This document shows positions 1 through 8,696 of a stretch of DNA of 64,000 nt, one piece after another. How positions within the stretch are numbered: position 1 is the stretch's first letter; every line of letters begins with the position of its first letter. Source of the DNA: Phycisphaerales bacterium (GTDB lineage: Bacteria; Planctomycetota; Phycisphaerae; Phycisphaerales; SM1A02). The notes under the pieces are model-generated. The model was not told the origin of the DNA, did no database searches, and was given only the letters and a program-made list of their open reading frames with translations. A program made the translations under genes and the position numbers. The DNA lies in assembly GCA_029260575.1 (NCBI GenBank), contig JAJDDB010000016.1:186001-250000 (forward strand). The letters run 5' to 3'.

Positions 1-331
1 GCCGTTGCTGTCAACTTCAGCAACGACTGATCCGCATCCACAACATCGATATGTACGAGACCGTCAGATCGCCGGAGGGAGCACGGAGCGATTCGTCTGT
101 GCTGCACCACGTGTCTTTCGTTGCATCTCGATTCAGTCCACGCTTCGATCGAGGCACAATCGTCGAGCACATGCAGCGCCACGACCAGCGACAACGACTG
201 ATGGGCGGGCACTCGTGCACACGATTCAATGTCGCTGTCTGACCACCGGCTGTGTGTGGCGGACCAGCGTAGAGCGCACGAGAGCGCAGACGGCACCTCG
301 CTGATCGTATCCGGATTCAGGTGCAAGCTGC
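1..331. other. gene-poor left edge
   Basis: No convincing complete gene is seen here. The short frames on both strands have amino-acid compositions unlike the neighbours and no ribosome binding site. One plus-strand frame enters from the left edge and stops at 28-30 (last residues AVAVNFSND), so a plus-strand gene outside the window may end here, but nine codons cannot prove it. No clear terminator hairpin was found between this point and the end of the GbsR-like gene at 332. Confidence 0.4.
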
Positions 332-937
332 TCACGATGCCTGCTCCGTTGTTGCACTGCTGAGTGTCGACGCAGCCCGCTGCAGTTCAGCGCCTGCGTC
401 ATTGGTCAACCCCGCAGAGATGTCTGCAACCATCTCCAGAAACGTCAGCATGCTGTTGAGCCGATTGTTGTGCCCGAGCAACTGCTGCTGATCATCACTG
501 TTTCGTGGTGCAAGGCCATCGGTCAGTGCCCGACACTGACGAAGCTCTTCGAGCACTGGATCGACTTCTCGCTTCTTGCGCTCCCGCAGGATCGTTCGAA
601 AGAGCTTCCAGACATCCTGTTCCGCCTGAAAATATTCCTTCCGATCGCCGCGCAGATGCACCCGCTGCACGATACCCCAGTCGATCAACTTTCGAAGCGT
701 CATCGAGGCATTACCTCGACTGATCTCCAGGAAGTCAATGATCTCGTCTGTATTCATCGGTCGGCCGGCAATGAACAGAGTCGCGTGTACCTCAGCCATG
801 GTGCGCGGGATGCCCCAATGCGCACCCATCTGTCCCCACAATGCGACGAAGCGCTCGCGCGATTCACGCAATTGAGTGCCAATTTGCGCAGCATTGTTCG
901 GTGTACCGGAATTGGTATCTGGCCGCGGCTTCGCCAT
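332..937 (-). CDS. GbsR/MarR-family transcriptional regulator
   Basis: About 201 residues. A winged-helix DNA-binding region covers roughly residues 30-105: GIPRTMAEVHATLF, then the recognition segment ISRGNASMTLRKLIDWGIV and a wing around HLRGDRKEYFQ. This is the arrangement of the GbsR branch of MarR regulators, which control osmolyte uptake or stress genes in other bacteria. The C-terminal part is helical and probably dimerises. The ATG at 937 is preferred over one 11 codons upstream because it has AGGAG about 8 bases before it. It lies downstream of an ECF sigma/anti-sigma block on the same strand. Its target genes cannot be told from the sequence. Confidence 0.85.
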   Translation of the reverse strand: MAKPRPDTNSGTPNNAAQIGTQLRESRERFVALWGQMGAHWGIPRTMAEVHATLFIAGRPMNTDEIIDFLEISRGNASMTLRKLIDWGIVQRVHLRGDRKEYFQAEQDVWKLFRTILRERKKREVDPVLEELRQCRALTDGLAPRNSDDQQQLLGHNNRLNSMLTFLEMVADISAGLTNDAGAELQRAASTLSSATTEQAS

Positions 938-1030
938 AGCAAATGCTCCTGCACCGGCAGTAAAGCACACTCGCGGCGAATTTTCAACTCGTTTTGAAAG
1001 TTCTGATAGTCAGATCGGCAAGAAGGATAT

Positions 1031-1318
1031 TCAGGCTGTCACATCGATGGGGTGGGTTTCACCATCATTGGGACGATGCTGTGGCTGCCGTGCCAACTGG
1101 CGTTGATGCTCGTCTTCTGCCTGCTCGGAATCGTTTTGCGGGAGCTTGCGAATGGCGTCGCTGTGTTCGAGACCGGCCACACGAAGTTCGACCTGATCCT
1201 GAAACCGCCGGGCCTGTTCGCTTGCTGCGCGTTCCTTGTCGCGAGACTTGGACGCAGTCTGCTGAGCCTGCGCAGCCTGGATCAATGACGTATCAATTGG
1301 TGAACCAATTGTGCTCAT
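1031..1318 (-). CDS. small conserved hypothetical protein
   Basis: 95 residues, very rich in Gln, Ala and charged residues. It has an N-terminal SPIDTSLIQAAQAQQTASKSR helix and a central motif VELRVAGLEHSDAIRKLPQNDSEQ. The composition and its position in a same-strand block suggest a real planctomycetal protein with a mostly helical or coiled structure. There is no signal peptide or membrane segment. A perfect inverted repeat (1294-1311) lies over codons 3-9. It sits 70 bases after the TPR protein gene and about 90 bases before the GbsR gene. I do not recognise a function. Confidence 0.65.
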   Translation of the reverse strand: MSTIGSPIDTSLIQAAQAQQTASKSRDKERAASEQARRFQDQVELRVAGLEHSDAIRKLPQNDSEQAEDEHQRQLARQPQHRPNDGETHPIDVTA

Positions 1319-1388
1319 GTCACTTCACTTATCGACCTTATGAACCGGCCATCTGAATACCGGCTATGTGGCCGATAAGAACCAGTCG

Positions 1389-3062
1389 CTATGGCGTTTG
1401 CGAGCCGTCGTCTGTCTCGTCGACTTCGGTCCAGATGGTTCGAAGCAGTGGCAACAGGCGATCGTCTGGCGATGCCCGCTGCATGGCATCAAGCCCCTCT
1501 TCAACCATCGCGCGATCGTCGAACTGATGTCCGATGTAGGCAAGAAGGAAGCCCATCATTGCGGGTTCCATTCCCTGCTCCAGACGTTCACGAATGAGAT
1601 TAATGTTCTGTTGCAGCCGAACGCGCGTCGGAAGAATATCCCGGTCGTACCGAACATCGATCATCTCGGGGTAGCGTCGCAGGACTTGTCGCAATGACAG
1701 TGCAGCAGGGGTATACAGACCCGCACCAAGCTGAGCGTGTGCCTTGCCTGCTGAAGCCAGGGGATGCAGCGGCCGAAATCGCAAGGCCCGGGCAAAGCGC
1801 CGCTCAGCCCAGAAATATTCGCCGGTCGTCAAACTCTGTTGAGCCGAAGTCACCAACTCATTGAAGCGATCATCATCACCACTAGCGTAGGATTTGACTG
1901 TCTGTCCATGTCGAAGTGCGATTCCGAACGACTCGAGCGTCGGCAGCACATCCGGCGTTTGCGGTGTGGCTGGTGCGATTCCTGCATCATCACTCTCGTC
2001 GGTCGTTTCTTCGTCGCCGGCTTGCGGCAGCGTCACTTCCAGCCCTGTTTCGCTTCGCATTGTTTCTTCGGTCGCGCTTTCGGCTTCGTCCGGGTCTCTG
2101 AAGCCTCGCAAATACTCCTGAATATCTGAGTATTTCTCGTCCATTGCCTCGGCCGTCTCTTCATCCAGACCGACACCATCCGTATACCGTTCCGCAACCT
2201 TCTTGAGCAAGTCATCGTGTGTCAATGCACCGGTTTCGACTTTCGTATCGACAGCCGTACCAGTGATGCGAGTATCCACTGCAAGCATCTTTGTAAACGG
2301 TGATTGATTCGTCTGCACGCTTTGAATTGATTCCGGCGCCACAGCGTCGTTCATCAAGTCTTCCATCAATCGGGCACGATCAAATACTGTCATTCCTGCA
2401 GTGCGCTGCGCTTCAGCGAGCGTGACAGTGTCAATGCCAAGCACACTGGTCGACATGGGCACAATCGTGTTGCCCTGCTTGTCCTTGCCAATGCCGATCG
2501 GCCGAGATTCTGATGCTCGTTCAATATTCTCAGACAACGTCACATCAGAGATCAGACGATCAAGGCGTAGTTGCGCGCCATGGAATTCCTGATCAAAGCG
2601 CGTACTGCCGGCCATGACATCGCGCAGCGTTTCACCGGTGGTTGATCGCCGAAACTCAAGCGTTCCCAGATCCTGCCCGATCTGCAAGTCGGTCAATTGG
2701 TTGCGGTACAGCACATAGCTCGGCGCAGAAAATGCAGCTTGCGAACGGAATTCAAAGAGATCATCAGATCCCAGAGCACCTCGAAAATCCTCTGCCGCGG
2801 TATAACCCACTGAACCACGAAATCCTCGTCCACCAGCCACGTTGCCAGTAACAAGCAGATTGCGCACGCGGTAGGCAAGCGACTCATCTGCAGTGGACGA
2901 ATTGCGTGTTCCAGCTGTGCTGAGGTTTGCATCAAGTACATCACCGCTGCCCAGGGCATCTTGTGCGGATGCTGTCGCGGGCAATGCCAATGCGACCAAT
3001 ACCGCGCCCAGGCCGATTGTGTGATTGACGAACGATCGAGTGCGCACATTTTCGAACTGCAT
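1389..3062 (-). CDS. secreted protein with C-terminal TPR repeats
   Basis: About 557 residues from the ATG at 3062. That ATG is preferred over a more upstream start because it has GAGAGG in front and begins directly with a signal peptide (FVNHTIGLGAVLVALALPATASA, cleavage near residue 34). Residues about 60-250 form a beta-rich region with repeated RS/RF elements. A low-complexity acidic segment (EEIAE/DETTDESDD-like) follows. The last 170 residues are helical tetratricopeptide-like repeats (YFWAERRFARALRFRP, YTPAALSLRQVLRRYP). It is probably periplasmic or surface-exposed. It lies directly downstream of the anti-sigma gene, so it may belong to that regulon. No enzyme motif is visible. Confidence 0.75.
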   Translation of the reverse strand: MQFENVRTRSFVNHTIGLGAVLVALALPATASAQDALGSGDVLDANLSTAGTRNSSTADESLAYRVRNLLVTGNVAGGRGFRGSVGYTAAEDFRGALGSDDLFEFRSQAAFSAPSYVLYRNQLTDLQIGQDLGTLEFRRSTTGETLRDVMAGSTRFDQEFHGAQLRLDRLISDVTLSENIERASESRPIGIGKDKQGNTIVPMSTSVLGIDTVTLAEAQRTAGMTVFDRARLMEDLMNDAVAPESIQSVQTNQSPFTKMLAVDTRITGTAVDTKVETGALTHDDLLKKVAERYTDGVGLDEETAEAMDEKYSDIQEYLRGFRDPDEAESATEETMRSETGLEVTLPQAGDEETTDESDDAGIAPATPQTPDVLPTLESFGIALRHGQTVKSYASGDDDRFNELVTSAQQSLTTGEYFWAERRFARALRFRPLHPLASAGKAHAQLGAGLYTPAALSLRQVLRRYPEMIDVRYDRDILPTRVRLQQNINLIRERLEQGMEPAMMGFLLAYIGHQFDDRAMVEEGLDAMQRASPDDRLLPLLRTIWTEVDETDDGSQTP

Positions 3063-3282
3063 GGGAGAAACCTCTCGGCTGATGTCTGCCCGACTGGGCT
3101 CGCATTGGGTATGACGACGCACCAACCGCTTTTCTTTCATTCAAAACGACCCGGTCTGCGGCCGGTGGGCCTTCACCATAACTGTATCGGCCTCGCCGAC
3201 GTCGGGTTCGCATCGAAACTCAAAGGGTCCGATACGAACCAAGAAACCGGTTGGTCTGGTGCAGTTGGGCGGTGCGGCGGGT

Positions 3283-4215
3283 CTACGGGCTGTCGTTGTC
3301 AGCGGCTCGGAGTTGCTCGCCAATTGCCTTGCGGAGTTTCGCAATGTCATTCGCATCACAGCACACCAACAGGTAGTCCAGTGTGCCGTCCGTAGATGTG
3401 AATACCGCGTGCGAACACCCTGCAGCGAACGGAAGCTCTTTCCATTCCCCGGGCGCCAATTGCGAATTGGTCTTGCCGGAGCCGATGAATATGCTTGCCA
3501 TCGCAGGCATGGCGACTTCCGAATCACGCCGGTACATGAGATGTGCGGAACGTTCGTACGTGGGCACTACACACGAGCCGCCGCCAATGAACGCATACCC
3601 GAGGTCTTCCGCATCAAGATCAAAGATTATGACATGGTGGTTTTGTAAGCCGAGCCGCTCGCTCAACCTGGCTCGACAGATGTCCGGGTCCGTGAATTCG
3701 ATTTTCTCTTTTCGATTGTTCGGATATATCGCACACCGATCGTGCTCACCAGATGCAAACTGAGAAATCTCCGCAGCGGTTGAAACGCCTGGATTCTGGC
3801 CCCATTGATCGATTGGCGGGCCGAAAATGCCGAACAACACCGCGCCCGCAACAAGCGCCAAGCTTGCAGCAACAGCCAGGTAATTCGCACTTGAGAATCG
3901 CCGGGGCGTGGTGTTCACCACAGCAGGTCCACCTGCTCCGGGTTCAATCCGCGCGATCGGCTCGTCCGATTGAACAGCATCCGCGCTCTGCAGTGCAGCA
4001 CGGATCTTTTCACGAAGTTCTTGCGGCGCGCTCGGCGTCGTTGCTGTCACAACTCGTGAGATATGCGCCCGAAGTGATTGTTCGAATGTTACCGCTGCTG
4101 TCAGCTTCTCCTTGGGCACAGTCTGCTCCAAATGCGCGCGGGCCGCATCGTCGAGCTCGCCGTCGGCCAAGCGTCGAATCAGATCAGGATCAATATGTGA
4201 AGGAATTCCGTTCAT
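3283..4215 (-). CDS. membrane anti-sigma factor (putative)
   Basis: 310 residues. The N-terminal ~75 residues form a small helical domain of the type that binds ECF sigma factors (IDPDLIRRLADGELDDAARAHLE). There is one membrane segment at about residues 112-132 (YLAVAASLALVAGAVLFGIFG), followed by a ~175-residue extracytoplasmic domain. The zinc-binding Hx3Cx2C motif common in anti-sigma factors is not present. The role is inferred from topology and from lying 97 bases downstream of an ECF sigma gene on the same strand. The outer domain has several Cys and His residues (CAIYP, CVVPTY, CCDAND), so redox or metal sensing is possible but not shown. Confidence 0.75.
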   Translation of the reverse strand: MNGIPSHIDPDLIRRLADGELDDAARAHLEQTVPKEKLTAAVTFEQSLRAHISRVVTATTPSAPQELREKIRAALQSADAVQSDEPIARIEPGAGGPAVVNTTPRRFSSANYLAVAASLALVAGAVLFGIFGPPIDQWGQNPGVSTAAEISQFASGEHDRCAIYPNNRKEKIEFTDPDICRARLSERLGLQNHHVIIFDLDAEDLGYAFIGGGSCVVPTYERSAHLMYRRDSEVAMPAMASIFIGSGKTNSQLAPGEWKELPFAAGCSHAVFTSTDGTLDYLLVCCDANDIAKLRKAIGEQLRAADNDSP

Positions 4216-4312
4216 GTGCCGTTGTTTCCCCGAAGTGTATGCCCCGTAGCCCGCTCACTAATCGCTGCCAATCAGGGGTTCCATCTCCAGGCCAGTATTC
4301 GTAAACCCCGCC

Positions 4313-4870
4313 TCAGGCTGTAGAACCGTTCGACCAGCCTAATTCTTCGGCCATTTCTGCTAATTCTTCGGCCAGAATCGCTCTGGCGCGATGCAGACGA
4401 CTCATAATCGTTCCAATCGGAACATTATGAATCTCTGCTATTTCCCGATATTTCAACCCTTCTACACCCCACAGCAGCAGCACCGAACGATATTCCGGCC
4501 GCAATCGATCGACCGCTTCGCGCAATCGCCCGTCCACCTGCTCCCAATCCAACCCGGTCAAATCCCATGCAGGCGCTGCTTCGCCCGGCTTGATCTCATC
4601 ACTTTCGCCCGGCGGCAGGTCCTCGTATGACGCTGATTCCCGCTTGGCCCGGGCGAGCTTGCTATAGAAAACGTTGTGCAGGATCTTGAACAGCCAGGGC
4701 CGAATTCCGCCGCCTTTTTCCTCGTAACGCTCTGCCACCCGAAGCGCTTTGAGATATGTCTCCTGAACAAGATCACCCGCCTCATCGGGGTGTCCTGTCA
4801 GGTGCATTGCCATCCGGTACACAGAGTCCAGATGCTCGAGCGACATTTGTTCAAACGTTTCGCGATTCAT
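4313..4870 (-). CDS. ECF RNA polymerase sigma factor
   Basis: 185 residues, the usual length for the family. Region 2 (about residues 8-75) contains YRMAMHLTGHPDEAGDLVQETYLKAL and the WLFKILHNVFYS core-binding/-10 recognition helices. Region 4 (about 120-175) contains LRPEYRSVLLLWGVEGLKYREIAEI followed by GTIMSRLHRARAIL, the -35 helix-turn-helix. No region 1 or 3 is present, which is typical of ECF factors. The gene precedes its likely anti-sigma partner and is divergent from metG across 185 bases. Its promoter specificity cannot be read from this window. Confidence 0.93.
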   Translation of the reverse strand: MNRETFEQMSLEHLDSVYRMAMHLTGHPDEAGDLVQETYLKALRVAERYEEKGGGIRPWLFKILHNVFYSKLARAKRESASYEDLPPGESDEIKPGEAAPAWDLTGLDWEQVDGRLREAVDRLRPEYRSVLLLWGVEGLKYREIAEIHNVPIGTIMSRLHRARAILAEELAEMAEELGWSNGSTA

Positions 4871-5041
4871 GATTCGTTATCGGTAAGGTACACAACTTGA
4901 CTCGGCTGGCACTTCGAGGCAGACACCCGGACGATGCACCCGGACATCTTCCGTCACGTGCGTCCCGCAGGCAAACACAGACCTGACGAAATGCCCCCGG
5001 GAGCTGATTTCGAGTTGCGATCCCTGACCGCACTCCAGCAC

Positions 5042-5047
5042 TACAAT
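5042..5047 (+). promoter_or_regulatory. -10-like element close to the metG start
   Basis: The hexamer TACAAT (in CTACAAT) ends 8 bases before the ATG at 5056. There is no Shine-Dalgarno sequence between them and no good -35 at 16-18 bases. A transcript starting 6-9 bases downstream of it would be leaderless or nearly so. Similar spacing is seen at many other genes in this window. Confidence 0.5.
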
Positions 5048-5055
5048 GGCCGCCC

Positions 5056-6684
5056 ATGCCGCCAGATGCAGACCATCCAGAGCAAATATATGTCACCACG
5101 CCGATCTACTATGTCAACGATCGGCCGCATATCGGCCACATTTACACTACTACGGTCTGTGATGTCTTTGCCCGGTACCACCGGTTTTCCGGCAGAGATG
5201 TCTTTTTCCTCACCGGCACAGATGAACATGCTGCAAAAGTCGTCGACGCTGCCGCCGAGCGCGGGCTGACCCCTCAGCAGTGGGCTGATCGAAACGCAGG
5301 TGAATTCCGCGACACGTTTCAACGGCTGCGTCTGAGTCACGATGACTTCATCCGCACCTCGGAAACTCGTCACATTCAGCGTGTGCAGCAATACGTCAAA
5401 GCCCTGCTCGAATCAGGTGATGTCTATCTGGGCGATTACGAAGGCTGGTACGACGCCGGCCAGGAAGAATACGTCCCGGAAAACAAGGCCAAACAGTACG
5501 AATTCAAAAGCCCGATCAATGGCAAACCACTCGTACGCAAGACCGAGAAAAACTACTTCTTCAAGCTCAGCGCGTATCGCGAACAGCTGCTGGCGCTTCT
5601 TGAAAGCAGCGAAACGGTCGATGGTTGCACGTTCGATGTCAGACCCGCCGCCCGGCGCAACGAAGTTATCCAGCGCATCAAAGATGCTGAAGACGTGCCG
5701 ATCAGCCGTACCGGCTCCACCGGCTGGGGCATACCCGTGCCCGGCGATGAGGCGCACACGATCTACGTCTGGATCGATGCGCTGTTCAATTACCTGACCA
5801 CCGTCGATATCGATGACCGCAGAAAGTACTGGAAGTCGGGCCCGGTACATGTCATTGCCAAAGACATCCTGTGGTTTCACGCTGCGATCTGGCCGGCCGT
5901 TCTGCTCGCGCTGCGCAAATGCAACGGCTACGAATGGGTCAATCTGCCGAAACTTGTGTATTCACACAGCTTCTGGATCAGTGAAGGCCAGAAGATGAGC
6001 AAATCACTTGGGAATTTCATCGATCTCGAAAAGATCGATGAGTACGTCGAGCGGTATTCACTTGATGCGCTGCGATTCTTCCTGAGCGCAGAAGGCCCGC
6101 TCGGCCCGACCGATTCGGACTTTTCCGCTGCACAGTTTCACGAGTGTTACAACACCAATCTCGTCAACACGCTTGGCAACTGCGCCAGCCGTGTCGCTGC
6201 GATGATCGGCAAGTACTTCGACGGCAAAGTACCCGACCCCGGCAACTCAAAACGCGAGCTTGACGGCTACGTTTGGCCGCAGACAACAGGCGACATCGTC
6301 AGTAGTTGTTGTGCCGCATACGACGCGTTCGACCTGTACAACGCGATTGATGGTGCAATCGGTCTCATCCGCATCGTTGACGGCTTCATCAACGCAACCG
6401 AACCGTTCAAGCTCGCCAAGGATGAATCAAAGCGCGATGAGCTGTCGCTGATTCTGTATCAGTGCGCAGAAGCCCTGCGCATTGCATCGCTGCTGCTGTG
6501 GCCGGTGTGCCCGGACAAGATTGCTGAACTGTGGCGCGCCTACAGCCTGGACATCAACCCCGCCGCCGGCACCTTGCACGAACTCGCACAGTGGGGGGGT
6601 CTCAAACCCGGCACCGCAATCAAAAAGATCGCGCTGTTCCCACGGCTCGACGCCCCCGAACGCAGCACCGCCGCAGCTACATAA
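5056..6684 (+). CDS. metG: methionyl-tRNA synthetase
   Basis: 542 residues. It charges tRNA-Met with methionine in the cytoplasm. The class I signature PHIGH lies near residue 25 and GQKMSKSLGNF near residue 315, with the TGTDEHA motif between them. The connective peptide (EGWYDAGQEEYVPENK) lacks the zinc-binding cysteines found in many MetRS enzymes, so this is a zinc-free form. The protein stops after the anticodon-binding helical domain, and the C-terminal tRNA-binding (EMAP-like) domain of longer forms is absent. It stands alone on the plus strand, followed by a terminator that belongs to the opposite gene. Confidence 0.97.
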   Translation: MPPDADHPEQIYVTTPIYYVNDRPHIGHIYTTTVCDVFARYHRFSGRDVFFLTGTDEHAAKVVDAAAERGLTPQQWADRNAGEFRDTFQRLRLSHDDFIRTSETRHIQRVQQYVKALLESGDVYLGDYEGWYDAGQEEYVPENKAKQYEFKSPINGKPLVRKTEKNYFFKLSAYREQLLALLESSETVDGCTFDVRPAARRNEVIQRIKDAEDVPISRTGSTGWGIPVPGDEAHTIYVWIDALFNYLTTVDIDDRRKYWKSGPVHVIAKDILWFHAAIWPAVLLALRKCNGYEWVNLPKLVYSHSFWISEGQKMSKSLGNFIDLEKIDEYVERYSLDALRFFLSAEGPLGPTDSDFSAAQFHECYNTNLVNTLGNCASRVAAMIGKYFDGKVPDPGNSKRELDGYVWPQTTGDIVSSCCAAYDAFDLYNAIDGAIGLIRIVDGFINATEPFKLAKDESKRDELSLILYQCAEALRIASLLLWPVCPDKIAELWRAYSLDINPAAGTLHELAQWGGLKPGTAIKKIALFPRLDAPERSTAAAT

Positions 6685-6708
6685 AGCTAACCACCAAAGA
6701 GTGATCTC

Positions 6709-6737
6709 AAAAAAGCCCGGCATCTCCAGATGCCGGG
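6709..6737 (-). terminator. rho-independent terminator (minus strand)
   Basis: The arms 6716-6725 and 6728-6737 (CCCGGCATCT / AGATGCCGGG) form a strong stem. On the minus strand it is followed by CTTTTTT (A-run at 6709-6714 on the plus strand). It lies about 100 bases beyond the stop codon of the ArsR-methyltransferase gene and would end that transcript. The same hairpin without a U-run may also stall transcripts from metG. Confidence 0.85.
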
Positions 6738-6836
6738 ATCGCACATTTCATTGTCAACAGCGGGCAACATCACACTGCTCATCACATAATCTCGCCAACT
6801 CTGATGTTGTTCCGCAATTCGTGAATTGCTCAACTA

Positions 6837-7790
6837 CTACCGCCGCATCACCGCCGCAAAAAGCCCCGGCCCCTTGCCGTCTACCGCTGGCCGCAACCGC
6901 CTGTATCCAAACTCATGCAGCCCGCATGCGCCAGCCCAACTCTTGACGTCACGTTCACTGAATCCCAGATGCACATGACCCATCGTCGCCCGGTACGACT
7001 CGCGATCGTGTTCCACCATATCAACGATCAGCAGCACACCGCCGGGCTTCAGCGTCCGCGCCGCTTCCTTCACCACCAACTCCGGCTTCGGAAGATGATG
7101 CATTACCAGCAATACCATCGCTGCATCCAATGACGCATCGTCAATCGGCAGGTCACACAGATCACCTTCGCGAAACTTCACGTTGTGATGTGCCTTCAAC
7201 CGCGTGCGGGCTGCATCCAGCATTGCCTTCTCGCGATCCACCGCAATGATCGTCTTGACAATCGGCGCAAGCTGCTCCGCTGCATTTCCCGTCCCGCACC
7301 CGAGGTCTGCAACGACCCAATCCGAGGGCAAAAGGTTCAGCAGCGACTCGCCGGTGAACTGTTCACCGAAAAACGCCCGGCGCAGATCATCCCATTCCCC
7401 GCCGATGTGCCCGAAGAATGCGCGCGAATCTACCCGTCGTTCCGCAAGCACACGTGTCAATCGTTCATCATCACCGCGCAGCGTCGGCGTCACATCCAGC
7501 CGATCCTGGGTCAGCAGCCACAACTGCTGCGCACTTTCATCAAGCTGTGCAGCGTCAAGGCGATACAGACTTGCTGTACCCTCGCTTCTGCGCACAACCC
7601 ACGACTGTTCGTACAACACCTTCAGATGCCGACTCACTGTGGATTGCGGCAACTGCAGCGCGCTGGCCAGTTCACCCACGCTCAATTCGTTGGATTCCAG
7701 CAGACGAAGAATGCGTACGCGCGCAAGATCACTCAGTGTGGCAAACCACTTCAGCAGTCCCGGTCCGTCACCATCGGTTCGACTGGCCAT
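6837..7790 (-). CDS. ArsR-type regulator fused to SAM methyltransferase
   Basis: 317 residues in two domains. Residues about 10-80 are an ArsR winged helix (ARVRILRLLESNELSVGELASAL, then STVSRHLKVLYE) without the metal-binding Cys motif. Residues about 145-260 are a class I methyltransferase with motif I VADLGCGTGNA (159-170), acidic motif II AVDRE and the post-I segment EGDLCDLPIDDASLD. This fusion is a known architecture, often linked to methionine or S-adenosylmethionine metabolism. Here it is convergent with metG, which fits but does not prove such a role. The methyl acceptor is unknown. It could act as a regulator that senses SAM or SAH through the catalytic fold. Confidence 0.9.
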   Translation of the reverse strand: MASRTDGDGPGLLKWFATLSDLARVRILRLLESNELSVGELASALQLPQSTVSRHLKVLYEQSWVVRRSEGTASLYRLDAAQLDESAQQLWLLTQDRLDVTPTLRGDDERLTRVLAERRVDSRAFFGHIGGEWDDLRRAFFGEQFTGESLLNLLPSDWVVADLGCGTGNAAEQLAPIVKTIIAVDREKAMLDAARTRLKAHHNVKFREGDLCDLPIDDASLDAAMVLLVMHHLPKPELVVKEAARTLKPGGVLLIVDMVEHDRESYRATMGHVHLGFSERDVKSWAGACGLHEFGYRRLRPAVDGKGPGLFAAVMRR

Positions 7791-7798
7791 GACCAGCC

Positions 7799-7804
7799 AT
7801 CATA
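7799..7804 (-). promoter_or_regulatory. -10-like element close to the ArsR-methyltransferase start
   Basis: TATGAT on the minus strand (ATCATA at 7799-7804) lies 8 bases before the ATG at 7790, with no Shine-Dalgarno sequence between them. A leaderless transcript is possible. Confidence 0.45.
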
Positions 7805-7834
7805 AACAGCCGCAGCACCGACCGCACACCACAC

Positions 7835-7864
7835 AAAACGCGGAATGCTTCGCAACATCCCGCG
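7835..7864 (-). terminator. rho-independent terminator (minus strand)
   Basis: On the minus strand CGCGGGATG pairs with CATTCCGCG (plus-strand arms 7839-7847 and 7856-7864, one G-U pair), with an 8-base loop and then TTTTGTG. It lies just beyond the stop of the TPR lipoprotein gene at 7908. Confidence 0.7.
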
Positions 7865-7907
7865 CCTTTGTTCTTCCTGTTTGGCTGTTGGGCTTTCTGA
7901 ACGTTGC

Positions 7908-8585
7908 TCAATGTCCCGGCGGCAGCGCCAACGTCGGCCCGGGAATCTCGCCCATCGCAATCAACCGCTCGCGAACCAGCGTGTCCTGCGGATTGATGCC
8001 GTACGCCTGCCGAAGCCTGCGGATTGCCAGGTCCGGATTACCAAGCTGCAGCGCGAACTGCGCCGCTGCCAGATACGGCTCGACCGTCGTGCCTTCATCC
8101 AGGTTGATTGCGGTATGAAACGCAACCTTGGCCAGGTCCGGATCACCGCTGTCCATTGCGTATCTGCCCAGCCGGACATACGAATGCACCGACTGCGTCG
8201 TCTGGGCCCGTTCGTTCAGAAACACAAACAGCCGATCTTCTTCACCCGTGCGGTACAAGGCTTCCGCCAACGCATCCGCAACGCGTTCGTTGTCAGGCTG
8301 AATCGTGTGTGCGATCTCCAGCGACCGCCGTGCTTCGGTGTTGTTCTGCAGCGCAAGATCACACTGACCAAGGCGGTACTGCGCACGCCAGTCACCCGGA
8401 TACCGATCGACGATCAGTGCGTATTGCGTTCGAGCGTCCGACCACTCGCCGCGTTCGTAGTGAAAATCCGCATTGTCGCGAATGGCTGCGACCGGCTTCC
8501 GCGGCGTTTGAAGCTTCGGCATGTTCTCACAACCAACTGAGACAACAGCCACAGCCAGCGTCACTAACAACGAAATCCGTTTCAT
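7908..8585 (-). CDS. TPR-repeat lipoprotein
   Basis: 225 residues. A lipoprotein signal peptide ends in the lipobox VSVGC near residue 19, so the mature protein starts with a lipidated Cys. The rest is tetratricopeptide repeats (FHYERGEWSDARTQYALIVDRYPGDWRAQYRLGQCDLAL, continued as ARRSLEIAHTIQPDNERVADALAEALYRTG and further copies), ending near GINPQDTLVRERL. It is a periplasmic or outer-membrane scaffold of unknown partner. The ATG at 8585 has GAGGA about 7 bases upstream. It is a single gene with its own terminator. Confidence 0.85.
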   Translation of the reverse strand: MKRISLLVTLAVAVVSVGCENMPKLQTPRKPVAAIRDNADFHYERGEWSDARTQYALIVDRYPGDWRAQYRLGQCDLALQNNTEARRSLEIAHTIQPDNERVADALAEALYRTGEEDRLFVFLNERAQTTQSVHSYVRLGRYAMDSGDPDLAKVAFHTAINLDEGTTVEPYLAAAQFALQLGNPDLAIRRLRQAYGINPQDTLVRERLIAMGEIPGPTLALPPGH

Positions 8586-8696
8586 CGATCATCCTCGCAT
8601 TGCACGCATGTGTTCCTGACAACCATGATACCGCGGTTATCCCCGCAGCGCTATCGACAGGGCCTGCGACGTCGCTCCAATCAGCCAGCGGATACG

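Noticed and set aside
5-304. Three overlapping short open frames at the left edge
   Set aside because: Odd amino-acid composition, no ribosome binding site or -10-like element in place, and no recognisable motif.
7204-8118. 304-codon frame on the plus strand
   Set aside because: It is antisense to the ArsR-methyltransferase gene and the TPR lipoprotein gene, and is Ser/Arg/Thr-rich as expected for a shadow frame.
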